From: an uncultured Chryseobacterium sp.
GTDB taxonomy: Bacteria; Bacteroidota; Bacteroidia; Flavobacteriales; Weeksellaceae
Assembly: GCA_913776245.1 (NCBI GenBank)
Contig: CAJYLO010000007.1
Span: 124,001 to 188,000, forward strand
Length of the DNA: 64,000 nt
Reading direction: 5' to 3'
This document shows positions 50,753 through 59,500 of this stretch, in pieces. The position numbers and the translations under genes were made by a program. Below the pieces are notes generated by a model. The model was not told where the DNA came from and did not search any database. It saw nothing but the letters and a program-made list of their open reading frames with translations. Every line of letters begins with the position of its first letter. Position 1 is the first letter of the stretch.

Positions 50753-50760
50753 CAAAGTTA
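50753..50760 (-). promoter_or_regulatory. Promoter of the his operon
   Basis: On the minus strand TAACTTTG matches TAnnTTTG, 18 bases before the leader peptide ATG. Confidence 0.6.
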
Positions 50761-50798
50761 GAAATTATTTTTAATATGAAATTTTTTTTCAAAAAAAA

Positions 50799-51605
50799 TT
50801 ATTCAAAACTGTTTTTCCATTGAGAAATCATTTCGGTGAATCTCACATTTCCAAAAGTCTTATTCCTGATTTTTGAAACTGAGTGAACGCCCTTTTCATC
50901 GGATATTCTCAGGATTTCTTCTGCCTTTTGTGATTCGAAGGCGATGATCTCCGCTTCTTCGATTTCCGCTAATTTATTTTTATGAATGAAGGTCACAAAG
51001 TTTTCCATTAACGGCGAAATGTAAGCGCCTTCCGTTTGTTTCGGAATTTTAATGACATTATCCTGAAGAAACAAAAGATTTCCGAAAATACTTCTTGCGA
51101 TTTTTTTGTTTGGATTCAGAAGAATCACATCATCCAGATCATTTTCCTTCGCATAGATTTCGGCATAAATATTCTCAGCAGAGTGAACCCGGATATTACT
51201 CAGCAGATTAGCATTCACATTGATTTCTTTGATCAGATCCAATTCGATATTGCCTTGAACATCAAGAATATCTCCCGATTCTGCAACTTCAAAATAAAAG
51301 GACGTTTCAGCTTTTGGAAGCGGTTTATCTTCCAACTTTCGGTAAGCCATCAGTTGGATAATTCCGTTCTGGATTCCTTCACTCAAAACTTCTCTTTGGA
51401 ACAGTTCATGAAAGAATTCCAATGTGTAAGTCAGAGGAATATGCAGCCTCATTTTCCGCATTGATGCCATCAGGAAAAAGTAAGATTCTTCGGCCATTAT
51501 GAGATTCCCGTTTCTTACAAAGAATGACACCCAAACCGCGTCGCCAAAAAGAAAAGAACGGTTAATGAGCTGTAAGTTATCTTCTGTATAAACTAATTTT
51601 TGCAT
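50799..51605 (-). CDS. Aminotransferase class IV homologue, possibly inactive
   Basis: The 268-residue protein has the fold-type IV outline of branched-chain aminotransferases and aminodeoxychorismate lyase: LINRSFLFGDAVWVSFFVRNG, then DDVILLNPNKKIARSIFGNLLFLQ and TEGAYISP. The PLP-binding Lys of the family should lie in a segment that here reads NIRVHSAENIYAEIYA, with Arg and no Lys. The usual Glu before the NIF-like motif is Ala. It may therefore have lost transaminase activity or use another residue. The ATG at 51603-51605 is preferred; another in-frame ATG at 51647 would place the start four bases from the upstream gene's stop codon. Confidence 0.8.
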   Translation of the reverse strand: MQKLVYTEDNLQLINRSFLFGDAVWVSFFVRNGNLIMAEESYFFLMASMRKMRLHIPLTYTLEFFHELFQREVLSEGIQNGIIQLMAYRKLEDKPLPKAETSFYFEVAESGDILDVQGNIELDLIKEINVNANLLSNIRVHSAENIYAEIYAKENDLDDVILLNPNKKIARSIFGNLLFLQDNVIKIPKQTEGAYISPLMENFVTFIHKNKLAEIEEAEIIAFESQKAEEILRISDEKGVHSVSKIRNKTFGNVRFTEMISQWKNSFE

Positions 51606-51651
51606 AGTAGTAGAAAAAAATAATGAACGATAAAATCGTTCATCCATTATG

Positions 51652-52038
51652 TTAAGCGGCGCCTAATTTTATCTGTAGATTCTCTATCAGGTTTTCCCAA
51701 TAGAGTCTGTTTTCTTCTTCATCGCCTGGTTCACAAAAATCGGTGATGTTCAGCGAAAGGTCATCCGTTATTTCATCAATAACTATAGAAAGTTCGAAGA
51801 AATATTTAGTCCCTTCATCCTCTTCCCAACGGAAACGCACAAAACTTTCCGGCTTGTAACGAATCAATGTCGCTTTTTCCGCAGGACCGCCGCCCCAGCT
51901 GAAAAAGAAATCGTCGCCACGTTCTACAACGTCGTCTGCAAACCATTCTGATAATCCTTCTGCACTTGCCAGATACTCATACAATATCTCCGAGAGACAA
52001 TGCATATTGTATTCATACTGCACTTTCGTTTTCGCCAT
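51652..52038 (-). CDS. START-like / SRPBCC domain protein (AHA1-like)
   Basis: The 128-residue protein has the helix-grip pattern: EYNMHCLSEILYEYLASAEGLSEWFADDV, FSWGGGPAEKATLIRYKPESFVRFRWEED, then beta strands and a C-terminal helix (WENLIENLQIKLGA). This small START-like form is found in Bacteroidetes. Members bind hydrophobic ligands or act as cochaperone-like proteins; function here is unknown. The aminotransferase-like gene follows on the same strand, so the two are likely cotranscribed. Confidence 0.85.
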   Translation of the reverse strand: MAKTKVQYEYNMHCLSEILYEYLASAEGLSEWFADDVVERGDDFFFSWGGGPAEKATLIRYKPESFVRFRWEEDEGTKYFFELSIVIDEITDDLSLNITDFCEPGDEEENRLYWENLIENLQIKLGAA

Positions 52039-52351
52039 ATCTTAATTCTAATTGTGGCGCAATATATAAATTAATTTCTTATTTCCAAATCAAAATGTCT
52101 ATGGAAATTCAAATTTTTTATAGAAAATAAATATGATTTTTATTAGCTGATTTTGTACCGTTGATGAACACTAAATTTTACAATTATTAGGGCAGCTTAA
52201 TCCGCCTTCCGCTCCCAATCTTTTTTGCAGGCCATTCCAGGTTTCTTAGAAATTGAGTGCCAGCAAAAAAGGATTTCCGCTCAAGTCGGGCTGCAGATTC
52301 AACATAAAAACAACGATTGTCCTAAAAACAAACTGGATGTTAATTTAAAAT
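52039..52351. other. Gene-free gap with a family A element
   Basis: The 313 bases between two minus-strand genes contain the repeat at 52190-52296 and AT-rich flanks. No coding sequence is supported. Confidence 0.55.
52190..52296. repeat. Structured intergenic repeat, family A, copy 4 (diverged)
   Basis: GGGCAGCTTAATCCGCCTTC starts it and CTCAAGTCGGGCTGC ends it. The end pair is GCAGC/GCTGC where copies 1-3 have GCGCC/GGCGC: two compensated base changes. The inner stem TCTTTTTTGC / GCAAAAAAGGA is kept and the loop is different. Confidence 0.75.
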
Positions 52352-53536
52352 CTATTCAACCTCATTCAACGCTTCCAAAATAATGTCGCAACCTTTTCGG
52401 ATTTCGTCTTCGGAAAGTGTAAGTGGCGGTGAGATTCTCAGATATTCGTTTCTGTAAAGTTGCCAGAAGACAATCAGTCCTTTTTCCATACATTTTGCAG
52501 CGACTCTCAAAGTATATTCGGATGAACCGAGATTCACGGCCAGCATCAGTCCTTTTCCGTTCACATTTTTGATTTTCGGATGAACCAATAATTCCCGGAA
52601 CAATTTTTCTTTTTGATCGGTTTCGTTCATCAGTCCGCTTTCCAAAACTTCTTTCAGAGTGGCGTGGGAAGCCGCTGCGATCAAAGGATTGCCTCCAAAA
52701 GTCGTGATATGTCCCAGCTTTGGCGAATGTGAAAGGCTTGTCATAATTTCTTTCGAACTCATAAAAGCACCAACCGGAACACCGCCGCCCATTCCTTTTC
52801 CCATTACCAGAATGTCAGGAACAATGCCGTAATGTTCAAAAGCAAACAATTTTCCTGTTCTTCCAAACCCGGGCTGAATCTCATCAAGAATCAATAAAGC
52901 GCCCACTTCTTCGCACCGTTTTTTCAGGTTGATGAAATATTTGTCTTTCGGAGTAATAAATCCAGCCGCACCCTGAATGGTTTCTACAATCACGCAAGCG
53001 GTTTTTTCCGTGATCTTGTCAAAATCATTCTCGTTATTGAATTCGATGAAATTAACCATCGGCAACAGCGGACGAAACTCTCTTTTATGAAATTCATTCC
53101 CGGCTACAGAAAGCGCACCGTGTGTGTTCCCGTGATAAGCATCCTTAAAGGCGATGATTTCTTCTCTTCCGGTGTAACGTTTGGCCAGTTTCAAACTGCC
53201 GTCAATGGCTTCTGCCCCAGAGTTGACGAGATAAGTCACTTCCAAAGGTTCAGGTGTAGCTTCTGCCAGAAGCCTGCAAAGTTCGACCGGTTTTTCCTGA
53301 GCATATTCGCCATAAACCATGACGTGAAGGTATTTGTCGGCTTGCTCTTTAATGGCATTGATGACTTTTGGATGAGAATGTCCGAGCGTGTTGGCCGAAA
53401 CGCCGGCTACAAAATCCAGATAAGCGCGTCCGTCTTTTCCGTAGATGTAACTTCCTTCTGCTTTTTCCACCTCGAAACCTGCGGCGTAAGGTGTGGTCTG
53501 TGCCTGATATTGATAGAAATTGTTTTTTAAGTCCAT
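52352..53536 (-). CDS. Class III PLP aminotransferase (acetylornithine/GABA type)
   Basis: The 394-residue enzyme starts MDLKNNFYQYQAQTTPYAAGF and has the class III features: YLVNSGAEAIDGSLKLAKRYTGR, DAYHGNTHGALS, VIVETIQGAAGF, LLILDEIQPGFGRTGKLFAFEHYG and the PLP-lysine in VMGKGMGGGVPVGAF. The substrate is uncertain: ornithine, acetylornithine, GABA and lysine aminotransferases share these motifs. The ATG at 53534-53536 is used because the upstream extension is not conserved in type. There are no arginine genes nearby. Confidence 0.9.
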   Translation of the reverse strand: MDLKNNFYQYQAQTTPYAAGFEVEKAEGSYIYGKDGRAYLDFVAGVSANTLGHSHPKVINAIKEQADKYLHVMVYGEYAQEKPVELCRLLAEATPEPLEVTYLVNSGAEAIDGSLKLAKRYTGREEIIAFKDAYHGNTHGALSVAGNEFHKREFRPLLPMVNFIEFNNENDFDKITEKTACVIVETIQGAAGFITPKDKYFINLKKRCEEVGALLILDEIQPGFGRTGKLFAFEHYGIVPDILVMGKGMGGGVPVGAFMSSKEIMTSLSHSPKLGHITTFGGNPLIAAASHATLKEVLESGLMNETDQKEKLFRELLVHPKIKNVNGKGLMLAVNLGSSEYTLRVAAKCMEKGLIVFWQLYRNEYLRISPPLTLSEDEIRKGCDIILEALNEVE

Positions 53537-53557
53537 TATGAGTAATAACTTCGGCAA

Positions 53558-53948
53558 AGTTCGTTAATTTTTAAGAATCAAAAAATGTTGATTGTAAAAT
53601 GAATGCTGATGTTACCAAAATTAGTAATCATTATACTAACATTAAGGTAGATTTGATAATTAATAGATTTAATGTTGACAATAATGTTATTTATTTTGAT
53701 ATGATTAACATTGATTATGTCATAATTAATATTAATAGTGTCAAAAAATATTTAAAAACACCAAATCCAATAGTGGAAATACCAAATCCAATGATGGAAA
53801 TGCTGAATCCAGTAGTGGAATCGCTGAATTCAAGAATTAAAATGCAGAATCCAATAATGGAAATATCTAATCCAGTAATGGAAATATCTAATCCAATTAT
53901 GGAAACACCAAATCCTCTTAATGAGATTAAGAATTTTGGATATTGTAA
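53558..53948. other. Gene-poor region with a tandem array
   Basis: These bases lie between the class III aminotransferase start and the OstA-like gene end. Positions 53590-53760 are extremely AT-rich with many ATTAAT motifs; the 21-bp array follows. An open frame at 53599-54048 is discussed under the rejected items. Confidence 0.5.
53763..53925. repeat. Tandem array of seven 21-bp units plus a partial
   Basis: Units such as AAATCCAATAGTGGAAATAC, GAATCCAATAATGGAAATAT and TAATCCAATTATGGAAACAC recur every 21 bases. Period 21 keeps the frame; translated on the plus strand it gives NPIVEIP, NPMMEML, NPIMEIS heptads. One unit is strongly diverged. Confidence 0.85.
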
Positions 53949-55694
53949 CTATTTCTTAACCCGAACCGGAGTTTTCGGCTTATTCTTTTCTTCCAATTTT
54001 TTACGTTCGGTTTCAGCCCGTTCAAAGAGAGAGTTATCCGATTCATAGACAATTTCGGGATAATTAGGCGTATCCAGAAAAATATCGCGCCATTTCTGTA
54101 GCCGGTCTTTGGTATTCCAATTAAAATCTTTGAAGAATCTCTGATCTTTAGAGATCTTACTCATCGGGTAAGTGTCTGTATTGGCGCCGATATTACAATC
54201 GACCTGCTCCAATTTCCGCTCGATAAAATGAGCTACAATCTCGCCACAAGTGGACAAAGCGACTCCAATTCTGGTCACTTCTTTCGTTTTCTCATTGGTA
54301 TCATCGGCATAAGTGATTGCCTGTGCATTGCCTACGGCTTTTGCGACATCAATTGCATTATCCTTCAGATAAACAATCATGTTTTTACTCTTGATCTGGT
54401 TGAATTCATCCTTCATATTCAGGGAATCCGCTTTGCTGATGGCGAAGGCATTTCCCAAAACTCTTATTGAATCTGTGATTTCTTTTTCCGTATCGCTGTA
54501 AACACGGATCTCGTCACCAGTCACCTGTTTTGCACCCATCCATAGGATTGGTTTACGCATCATGTGCATCTCACCATCGGTCTCATTAAAGCTGAGCGAG
54601 TCCGAACGTCCCTGCATATTGGTTTTGAAAATCCGTACTTTCCGGAATGCTCTCAGAAAACTTTTCTTTTTTAGGTTGTTTGCAGAATCCGGTTTTTGGA
54701 ATGATAAGAATTTTTCTGCCGACATATAAATTGAGTCTTTGCTCAGAATTTTAACCAGGTAAGGCTTATCGGTAATCATTGCAGAATCTTTCTTTTCGTA
54801 GATTTCTCCATAACCGCCTTTTATATAACGTTTCTCTTTCGGGTCGTCCAGCGTTACATTTCCATTTCCTTTTCCGAAACCCGTATTTCTGTTGAAATAA
54901 AGCTTGTCGCCTGTCAGGATCTTATCATTATAATGGATTCTTGAGTTCTTGTTTAGGAATGATTCGCCTGTTTTGGAGTTGTAAGTTCCTAATTCTGTAT
55001 AGACGTAATTTCTTGGGTTTTCTTTATTTCTGATGGTTGTAGGGCCAAAGAAATCGGAGACACCTGTGTTTTGATTTTGCTTGATGTTATCGCTGACAAT
55101 GGTGTATTTATCAGTTTCAATATTGGACCGGCCTACAAAATCTATCATCTTTGAGGTGAGATTGTAGGTTGCCGTTTTGGTGTACATCACACTTCCATCG
55201 TTACTGTAAATCGTCCCGCCTGTGTTGAAGTAAGCGGTATTAGGAATTTTATCGTAGTAGAGCGTTTCTGTTTTTATCGTCTGCTTTGGATCTGTAAGCA
55301 CCACATTTTTCCTGGCGATCCCACGTTGGGTATTGCCGTCATATTCCATTTCTGCAGCCGTAATTCTGCTTCCGTCAGAACTCGTGAGGACAACATTGCC
55401 AATGGCTTTCAGGAAATTTTCTTTCTGATACCAGACTACTTCGTCAGCCGTAAGAACAGAACCCTGCTGCTCAAAAACAACGTTGCCGGAGAAAACAGGA
55501 TTTCCTTCATATTTGTCCGGGCTGACACCGAACGTATCTGAATGCTTATGCTGAACTTTTTTACCGGATTGTCCCTCAGGATTTTGATTGTTGAAAAAAG
55601 GATCCTTTACCAAACCTTGATTTTGAGCTGGTATGCCCTGAGAAAATAATCTGATAAATACCAGAAACAGAATCGCTAAAAGAGATTTCTTCAT
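53949..55694 (-). CDS. OstA-like/LptA-related protein
   Basis: The 581-residue protein has a signal peptide (MKKSLLAILFLVFIRLFSQG) and several OstA-type beta-jellyroll repeats over about residues 40-450, for example YEGNPVFSGNVVFEQQGSVLTADEVVWYQ and ITAAEMEYDGNTQRGIARKNVVLTD. This is the fold of LptA/LptD N-terminal domains that shield LPS across the periplasm; large multi-repeat versions are typical in Bacteroidetes. The C-terminus is lysine- and proline-rich (KLEEKNKPKTPVRVKK). It overlaps the preceding Fur family gene by one base. Confidence 0.88.
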   Translation of the reverse strand: MKKSLLAILFLVFIRLFSQGIPAQNQGLVKDPFFNNQNPEGQSGKKVQHKHSDTFGVSPDKYEGNPVFSGNVVFEQQGSVLTADEVVWYQKENFLKAIGNVVLTSSDGSRITAAEMEYDGNTQRGIARKNVVLTDPKQTIKTETLYYDKIPNTAYFNTGGTIYSNDGSVMYTKTATYNLTSKMIDFVGRSNIETDKYTIVSDNIKQNQNTGVSDFFGPTTIRNKENPRNYVYTELGTYNSKTGESFLNKNSRIHYNDKILTGDKLYFNRNTGFGKGNGNVTLDDPKEKRYIKGGYGEIYEKKDSAMITDKPYLVKILSKDSIYMSAEKFLSFQKPDSANNLKKKSFLRAFRKVRIFKTNMQGRSDSLSFNETDGEMHMMRKPILWMGAKQVTGDEIRVYSDTEKEITDSIRVLGNAFAISKADSLNMKDEFNQIKSKNMIVYLKDNAIDVAKAVGNAQAITYADDTNEKTKEVTRIGVALSTCGEIVAHFIERKLEQVDCNIGANTDTYPMSKISKDQRFFKDFNWNTKDRLQKWRDIFLDTPNYPEIVYESDNSLFERAETERKKLEEKNKPKTPVRVKK

Positions 55695-56173
55695 TAATTT
55701 TCAGACTTCTTATGTCCGTAGAAGTATAGTGAATGCGTATCAATACTTACGCCAAATGCTTTTTCGATAGATTCTTTGATGCCCTGGATTCTTGGGTCGC
55801 AAAACTCTATGATTTCTTCGATTTCTTTATCAGAATCAGCTTTATAAATCACCAGATGATCGTGCTGCTTATCAAAGTAGGATTTTTCATAAGAAGAGGT
55901 ACTGAGTGTTTTCTCACCAAACTGATGTTTTCTGATGAGTCCGGCATCCAGAAAAATCTCGATCGTATTATAAATAGTGGCCTTACTGACGTGGTATTTC
56001 TTCTGCATCATCAAAAGATAAAGATCATCTACATTGAAGTGATGCTCCATATTGTAGATTTCTTCCAGAATCGTGTATCTCTCAGGTGTATTACGAAATC
56101 CTTTTTCCTGAAGATATTGCTTCAGGACATCTTTTATTGTTGCAACATTAAGCTCTTTTTGTTTCGTATCCAT
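55694..56173 (-). CDS. Fur family transcriptional regulator
   Basis: The 159-residue protein has the Fur winged helix (LQEKGFRNTPERYTILEEIYNMEHHFNVDDLYLLMMQKKYHVSKATIYNTIEIFLDAGLIRKH) and a dimerisation domain with HDHLVIYKA and IEEIIEFCDP, including metal-binding His/Asp/Cys positions. The usual CxxC pair of Zn-structured Fur proteins is reduced, so its exact class (Fur, Zur or PerR) is unclear. It lies between kup and the OstA-like gene. The stop overlaps the OstA-like start by one base (TAATG), implying coupling. Confidence 0.92.
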   Translation of the reverse strand: MDTKQKELNVATIKDVLKQYLQEKGFRNTPERYTILEEIYNMEHHFNVDDLYLLMMQKKYHVSKATIYNTIEIFLDAGLIRKHQFGEKTLSTSSYEKSYFDKQHDHLVIYKADSDKEIEEIIEFCDPRIQGIKESIEKAFGVSIDTHSLYFYGHKKSEN

Positions 56174-56200
56174 AATACAAAAATAGTCAAATTTTCGGGA

Positions 56201-58180
56201 TTAGTCATAATGCTTCGTTTCGACTTTCTCTATCCTTTCGATTTTGATCGTCTGATCCAGAAGCGGAGCTGATTCTACTACAACGTTGTGATTGGCAACA
56301 CCATACGCGGTAAAATCATTGCTTCCCAATTTTTTAACAAAGTTGTAGATCCCAAGAATAATTTTGTCTCTGATGGTCAGTAGAAAATCATTGATATAAA
56401 CATTATCGATAATGACGAACTTCAGATCCGGCGGAATATTATGCGCTCTCAGTGAGGGGTGGGAGCTTCTTGGAGGAATGGTTCCATCCTCCATCATATC
56501 GCTCAGGATCTGCTGGAAGTAATCATTAATTCTACGGTCTCTTTTGAAACCCAGCAAAAAGCTTATTTTGTATATCGTTCCCGGAAGTATTTCTTCTACG
56601 TTATATTTGAAGCTGTACGGATCTTCCTGATTTACAATATTAAGAATAAAGTAATGATCTGCTCTTTTCGGCTGCGCACGGATGATGGAATAAATGATCT
56701 TGGATTCTACTTCATCATCACGTTTTGCACGACTGAAGAATGCCAGATTGGTGGCATATTTCGGAATGGTCTCATCCAGCTTCATATCTTTGATGGTAGA
56801 AATATATTTTTCAAGCTTTACAAATTTGATGAAAGTCGTTTTAATAATTCTACCGTTGTACCAGGCATACATACATATTCCGATGAAACCTGCGAGCAAA
56901 ACCGACATCCAGCCGCCTTCAAAAAACTTAATGATATTGGCACTGAAAAATCCGCCTTCAATCAATATATAAACCACTGCAAAAAGTCCGATCCAGACTT
57001 TATTCGTTCTTGTTTTCAGAAACCAAAAGACCAATAAAATAGTCGTCATCAGCATTGTCACGGTAATAGAAAGTCCATAAGCAGCTTCCATCCGTCCGGA
57101 TTCTTTGAAATAGATTACTACAACGAAACACAAGAGCAGAATTCCCCAGTTGATTTTCGGGATATACATCTGTCCTTTGATTCCTGAAGGATATTCGATT
57201 TCCTGATTGGGCCAGAAGTTCAGGGACATCGCTTCCGAGAACATGGTAAACGCTCCTGTGATCACTGCCTGGCTCGCAATAATTGCGGCTGCAGTTGCGA
57301 TGATAACCCCCGGAATAATAAACCATTCCGGCATAATTCCGAAAAATGGATTCTTGCCACGGAACACTTCGTGATAATTGCTTAGTAACCACGCACCTTG
57401 TCCAAGATAATTAAGAATAAGCATTGCTTTTACAAAAATCCAGCTTACACGGATGTTCTTAATGCCACAATGGCCAAGATCCGAATATAATGCTTCTGCT
57501 CCTGTTGTACAAAGGAAAACGGCTCCCAGAATAACAATTGCACTCGGCGAATTATAAATCAGTTTGACGGCATAATAAGGATTAAAAGCTTTCAGGATCA
57601 TTGGATGCTCAATTAAATGAATCAAACCAAAACCTCCTAAAACAAGAAACCAAAGAACCATAACAGGACCAAAAAATTTGCCGATGAAACTGGTTCCGAA
57701 CTGCTGAACCACAAAAATAATCACCAGAATTGTTAAAGTGATCGGAACCACGGGTGGTTTATGTGTAACCAGTTCCAGCCCTTCTATTGCGGACATTACG
57801 GTTAATGAAGGTGTTATAATACTATCTGCCACTAGTGCTGCGGCTCCTATTATGGCAATGATGTAAAGCCACTTCTTCTTAAATCTTTTGACGAGAGAAT
57901 AAAGCGAGAGAATGCCGCCTTCGCCTTTGTTATCCGCTTTCAGAGCGATGATGACATATTTGATGGTGGTTTGCAGAGTCAGCGTCCAGATGATGCAAGA
58001 CAATGCACCTTCTATATACTCCTCGGAAATGATTCCGCCTGCTTTTCCTGCATTGATAATGGCTTTCATCACGTAAAGCGGAGATGTTCCGATATCTCCG
58101 AAAACGATTCCCAAAGAGACCAGAACGCCAACCCAGGAAAGTTTTTTGAGGTCAAAGTGACCACTGCTATCTTGCGACAT
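56201..58180 (-). CDS. kup: Kup family potassium uptake protein
   Basis: The 659-residue protein has about twelve membrane segments over residues 15-440 and a hydrophilic C-terminal part. The signature region is LGIVFGDIGTSPLYVMKAI near residue 20, then DNKGEGGILSLYSLV, AALVADSIITPSLTVMSAIEGLELV, and GAEALYSDLGHCGIKNIRVSW. These are shared with KUP/HAK/KT transporters, proton-coupled K+ importers in the inner membrane. Length is normal. It is 27 bases upstream of the fur-like gene in the same direction. Confidence 0.96.
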   Translation of the reverse strand: MSQDSSGHFDLKKLSWVGVLVSLGIVFGDIGTSPLYVMKAIINAGKAGGIISEEYIEGALSCIIWTLTLQTTIKYVIIALKADNKGEGGILSLYSLVKRFKKKWLYIIAIIGAAALVADSIITPSLTVMSAIEGLELVTHKPPVVPITLTILVIIFVVQQFGTSFIGKFFGPVMVLWFLVLGGFGLIHLIEHPMILKAFNPYYAVKLIYNSPSAIVILGAVFLCTTGAEALYSDLGHCGIKNIRVSWIFVKAMLILNYLGQGAWLLSNYHEVFRGKNPFFGIMPEWFIIPGVIIATAAAIIASQAVITGAFTMFSEAMSLNFWPNQEIEYPSGIKGQMYIPKINWGILLLCFVVVIYFKESGRMEAAYGLSITVTMLMTTILLVFWFLKTRTNKVWIGLFAVVYILIEGGFFSANIIKFFEGGWMSVLLAGFIGICMYAWYNGRIIKTTFIKFVKLEKYISTIKDMKLDETIPKYATNLAFFSRAKRDDEVESKIIYSIIRAQPKRADHYFILNIVNQEDPYSFKYNVEEILPGTIYKISFLLGFKRDRRINDYFQQILSDMMEDGTIPPRSSHPSLRAHNIPPDLKFVIIDNVYINDFLLTIRDKIILGIYNFVKKLGSNDFTAYGVANHNVVVESAPLLDQTIKIERIEKVETKHYD

Positions 58181-58317
58181 AATTTGTGTTGTCTAGAAAA
58201 AATAATTCTGCAAATTTAGAGTATTTTATATTCTGAGAAATTTTTTTCTGGAAAATGTAATATTGAATGAAAGAGAACCTCAGGAATTAGTTTTCTGAAT
58301 CGTTTATGATATTGAGT

Positions 58318-58647
58318 TCAGAGGTATTTTAAGAAACTCCAGAATTTCCTTTTTTCCAGGTAATTTGGGTTTTGCTCATTGGCATAGGCTTCCCTTTCGA
58401 AACTGATGTTGAGGTAAGCGAGCTGCGGATTTCTGTATTTCAGATATTTGAGGTAATATTCTGAAAGATACCAGATATAAAATGGAATAATCAATAATTC
58501 CAATTGCTGACGGATGTGGATTTTTTCGTGGTTGATTAATATTTCATTGTGTCTGTCCGATTTTCTTCTCAGCAATATGAACGGGAACAATGTAATCCCC
58601 GAAATTTTAGTATTTTTGAGTAATCTTTGACAGTTAATAATTATCAT
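58318..58647 (-). CDS. Small membrane-associated protein with HExxH motif
   Basis: The 109-residue protein contains NHEKIHIRQQLELLIIPFYIWYLSEYYLKYL: a HEKIH (HExxH) zinc-site motif followed by a hydrophobic segment. REAYANEQNPNYLEKRKFWSFLKYL closes it. The pattern resembles the motif region of M56/BlaR1-type peptidases but the protein is far shorter, so I call it only a possible metalloprotease-like protein. The ATG at 58645-58647 is chosen over the GTG one codon upstream. It is divergent from the DUF5522 gene. Confidence 0.6.
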   Translation of the reverse strand: MIIINCQRLLKNTKISGITLFPFILLRRKSDRHNEILINHEKIHIRQQLELLIIPFYIWYLSEYYLKYLKYRNPQLAYLNISFEREAYANEQNPNYLEKRKFWSFLKYL

Positions 58648-58685
58648 CACTCAAAGATAAAAATTTTGGTATAGTTTTTTAACTT

Positions 58686-58862
58686 ATGAAAGTAAATGAC
58701 ATCAAAGAAAATGAAGACTTTTATTATAACGAGCAGGGTTATAAGGTTTTTACAGAAAAATTCCACCTGAAACGCGGTTATTGCTGTAAAAGCGGATGCA
58801 GGCACTGCCCGTACGGTTATGATAAAAAGACGGATACTTTTATAAAGAAAGCTAAAAATTAA
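58686..58862 (+). CDS. DUF5522 family cysteine-rich small protein
   Basis: A 58-residue frame beginning MKVNDIKENEDFYYNEQGY and containing the conserved segment FHLKRGYCCKSGCRHCPYGY, the DUF5522 hallmark with four cysteines that could bind a metal. Function is unknown. It starts 38 bases from the divergent HExxH gene and ends 14 bases before the DUF4136 gene, so the two are likely cotranscribed. Confidence 0.85.
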   Translation: MKVNDIKENEDFYYNEQGYKVFTEKFHLKRGYCCKSGCRHCPYGYDKKTDTFIKKAKN

Positions 58863-58876
58863 CAAAAATCTATATT

Positions 58877-59410
58877 ATGAAAAAATATATATTCATCCTA
58901 CTGACTGCTGTCTCTCTTGGAATCACTTCCTGTAGTCCTTTCCAGGTTAAGTCTGATTATTCTGCAACAGCGAATTTTGCCAGTTACAAAACGTATTTGC
59001 TAAGAACGGATGATTTGAAACTGAATGATCTTGATAAAGACAGAGTATTGAATGAATTGTCCAAGCAAATTCAGGCAAAAGGTTTGACATCGGCACAAAA
59101 TCCCGATTTGATCATCAACGTCAAAGCTTCGCACAAAAAAGTTCAGGACGTAACAACAAGTATGAACTACGGCTGGGGTTGGGGAAGACCTTGGGGCTGG
59201 GGCGGCGGTATCGGTATGGGAAATACCTGGACCAACAACTACAACAGCGGAACGATTGTGATTGACATTATCGATGCGAAAACTCAAAAACTGGTATGGC
59301 AAGGCGCAGGAAGCGGGATTTCTGTAGATTCTCCAAAGTCAAAACAAAAACAAATCCCACAGGTCGTGGCCGAGATAATGGCTAATTATCCGCCGCAAAA
59401 AGGGAAATAG
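58877..59410 (+). CDS. DUF4136 family lipoprotein
   Basis: The 177-residue protein has a lipoprotein signal (MKKYIFILLTAVSLGITSC, lipidated Cys19). Then comes the DUF4136 pattern: SDYSATANFASYKTYLL, LSKQIQAKGLTSAQNPDLIINVKASHKK, a Gly/Trp-rich loop GWGWGRPWGWGGGIGMG, and IDIIDAKTQKLVWQGAGSG. DUF4136 proteins are envelope lipoproteins of unknown function. The gene ends near a family H repeat and a terminator shared with the convergent nuclease-like gene. Confidence 0.92.
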   Translation: MKKYIFILLTAVSLGITSCSPFQVKSDYSATANFASYKTYLLRTDDLKLNDLDKDRVLNELSKQIQAKGLTSAQNPDLIINVKASHKKVQDVTTSMNYGWGWGRPWGWGGGIGMGNTWTNNYNSGTIVIDIIDAKTQKLVWQGAGSGISVDSPKSKQKQIPQVVAEIMANYPPQKGK

Positions 59411-59420
59411 CTTTAAATAT

Positions 59421-59468
59421 GTCTCACAGATTTTACAGATCAGATGATATTTACAAAATCTGCGAGAA
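59421..59468. repeat. Inverted repeat, family H, copy 3
   Basis: TCTCACAGATTTTACAGATCA and AAAATCTGCGAGA form imperfect arms; it resembles 6788-6855. Confidence 0.45.
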
Positions 59469-59472
59469 GCAT

Positions 59473-59500
59473 AAAAACCGCTAAATCATAGCGGTTTTTT
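59473..59500. terminator. Terminator between convergent genes
   Basis: AAAAACCGCTA-AATCA-TAGCGGTTTTT, an 11-bp stem, with T/A tracts on both sides. Confidence 0.8.

Noticed and set aside
53763..53925. CRISPR-like array
   Set aside because: Units are contiguous with no unique spacers and no cas genes nearby; it is a tandem repeat.
53599..54048. Open frame of 149 codons over the 21-bp array
   Set aside because: It starts in very AT-rich sequence, consists mostly of the heptad repeat and runs about 100 bases antisense into the well-supported OstA-like gene. I keep the array as a repeat and do not claim a gene.
58647..58865. 72-codon minus-strand open frame opposite the DUF5522 gene
   Set aside because: The plus strand encodes a recognisable DUF5522 protein there; the opposite frame is hydrophobic shadow sequence.
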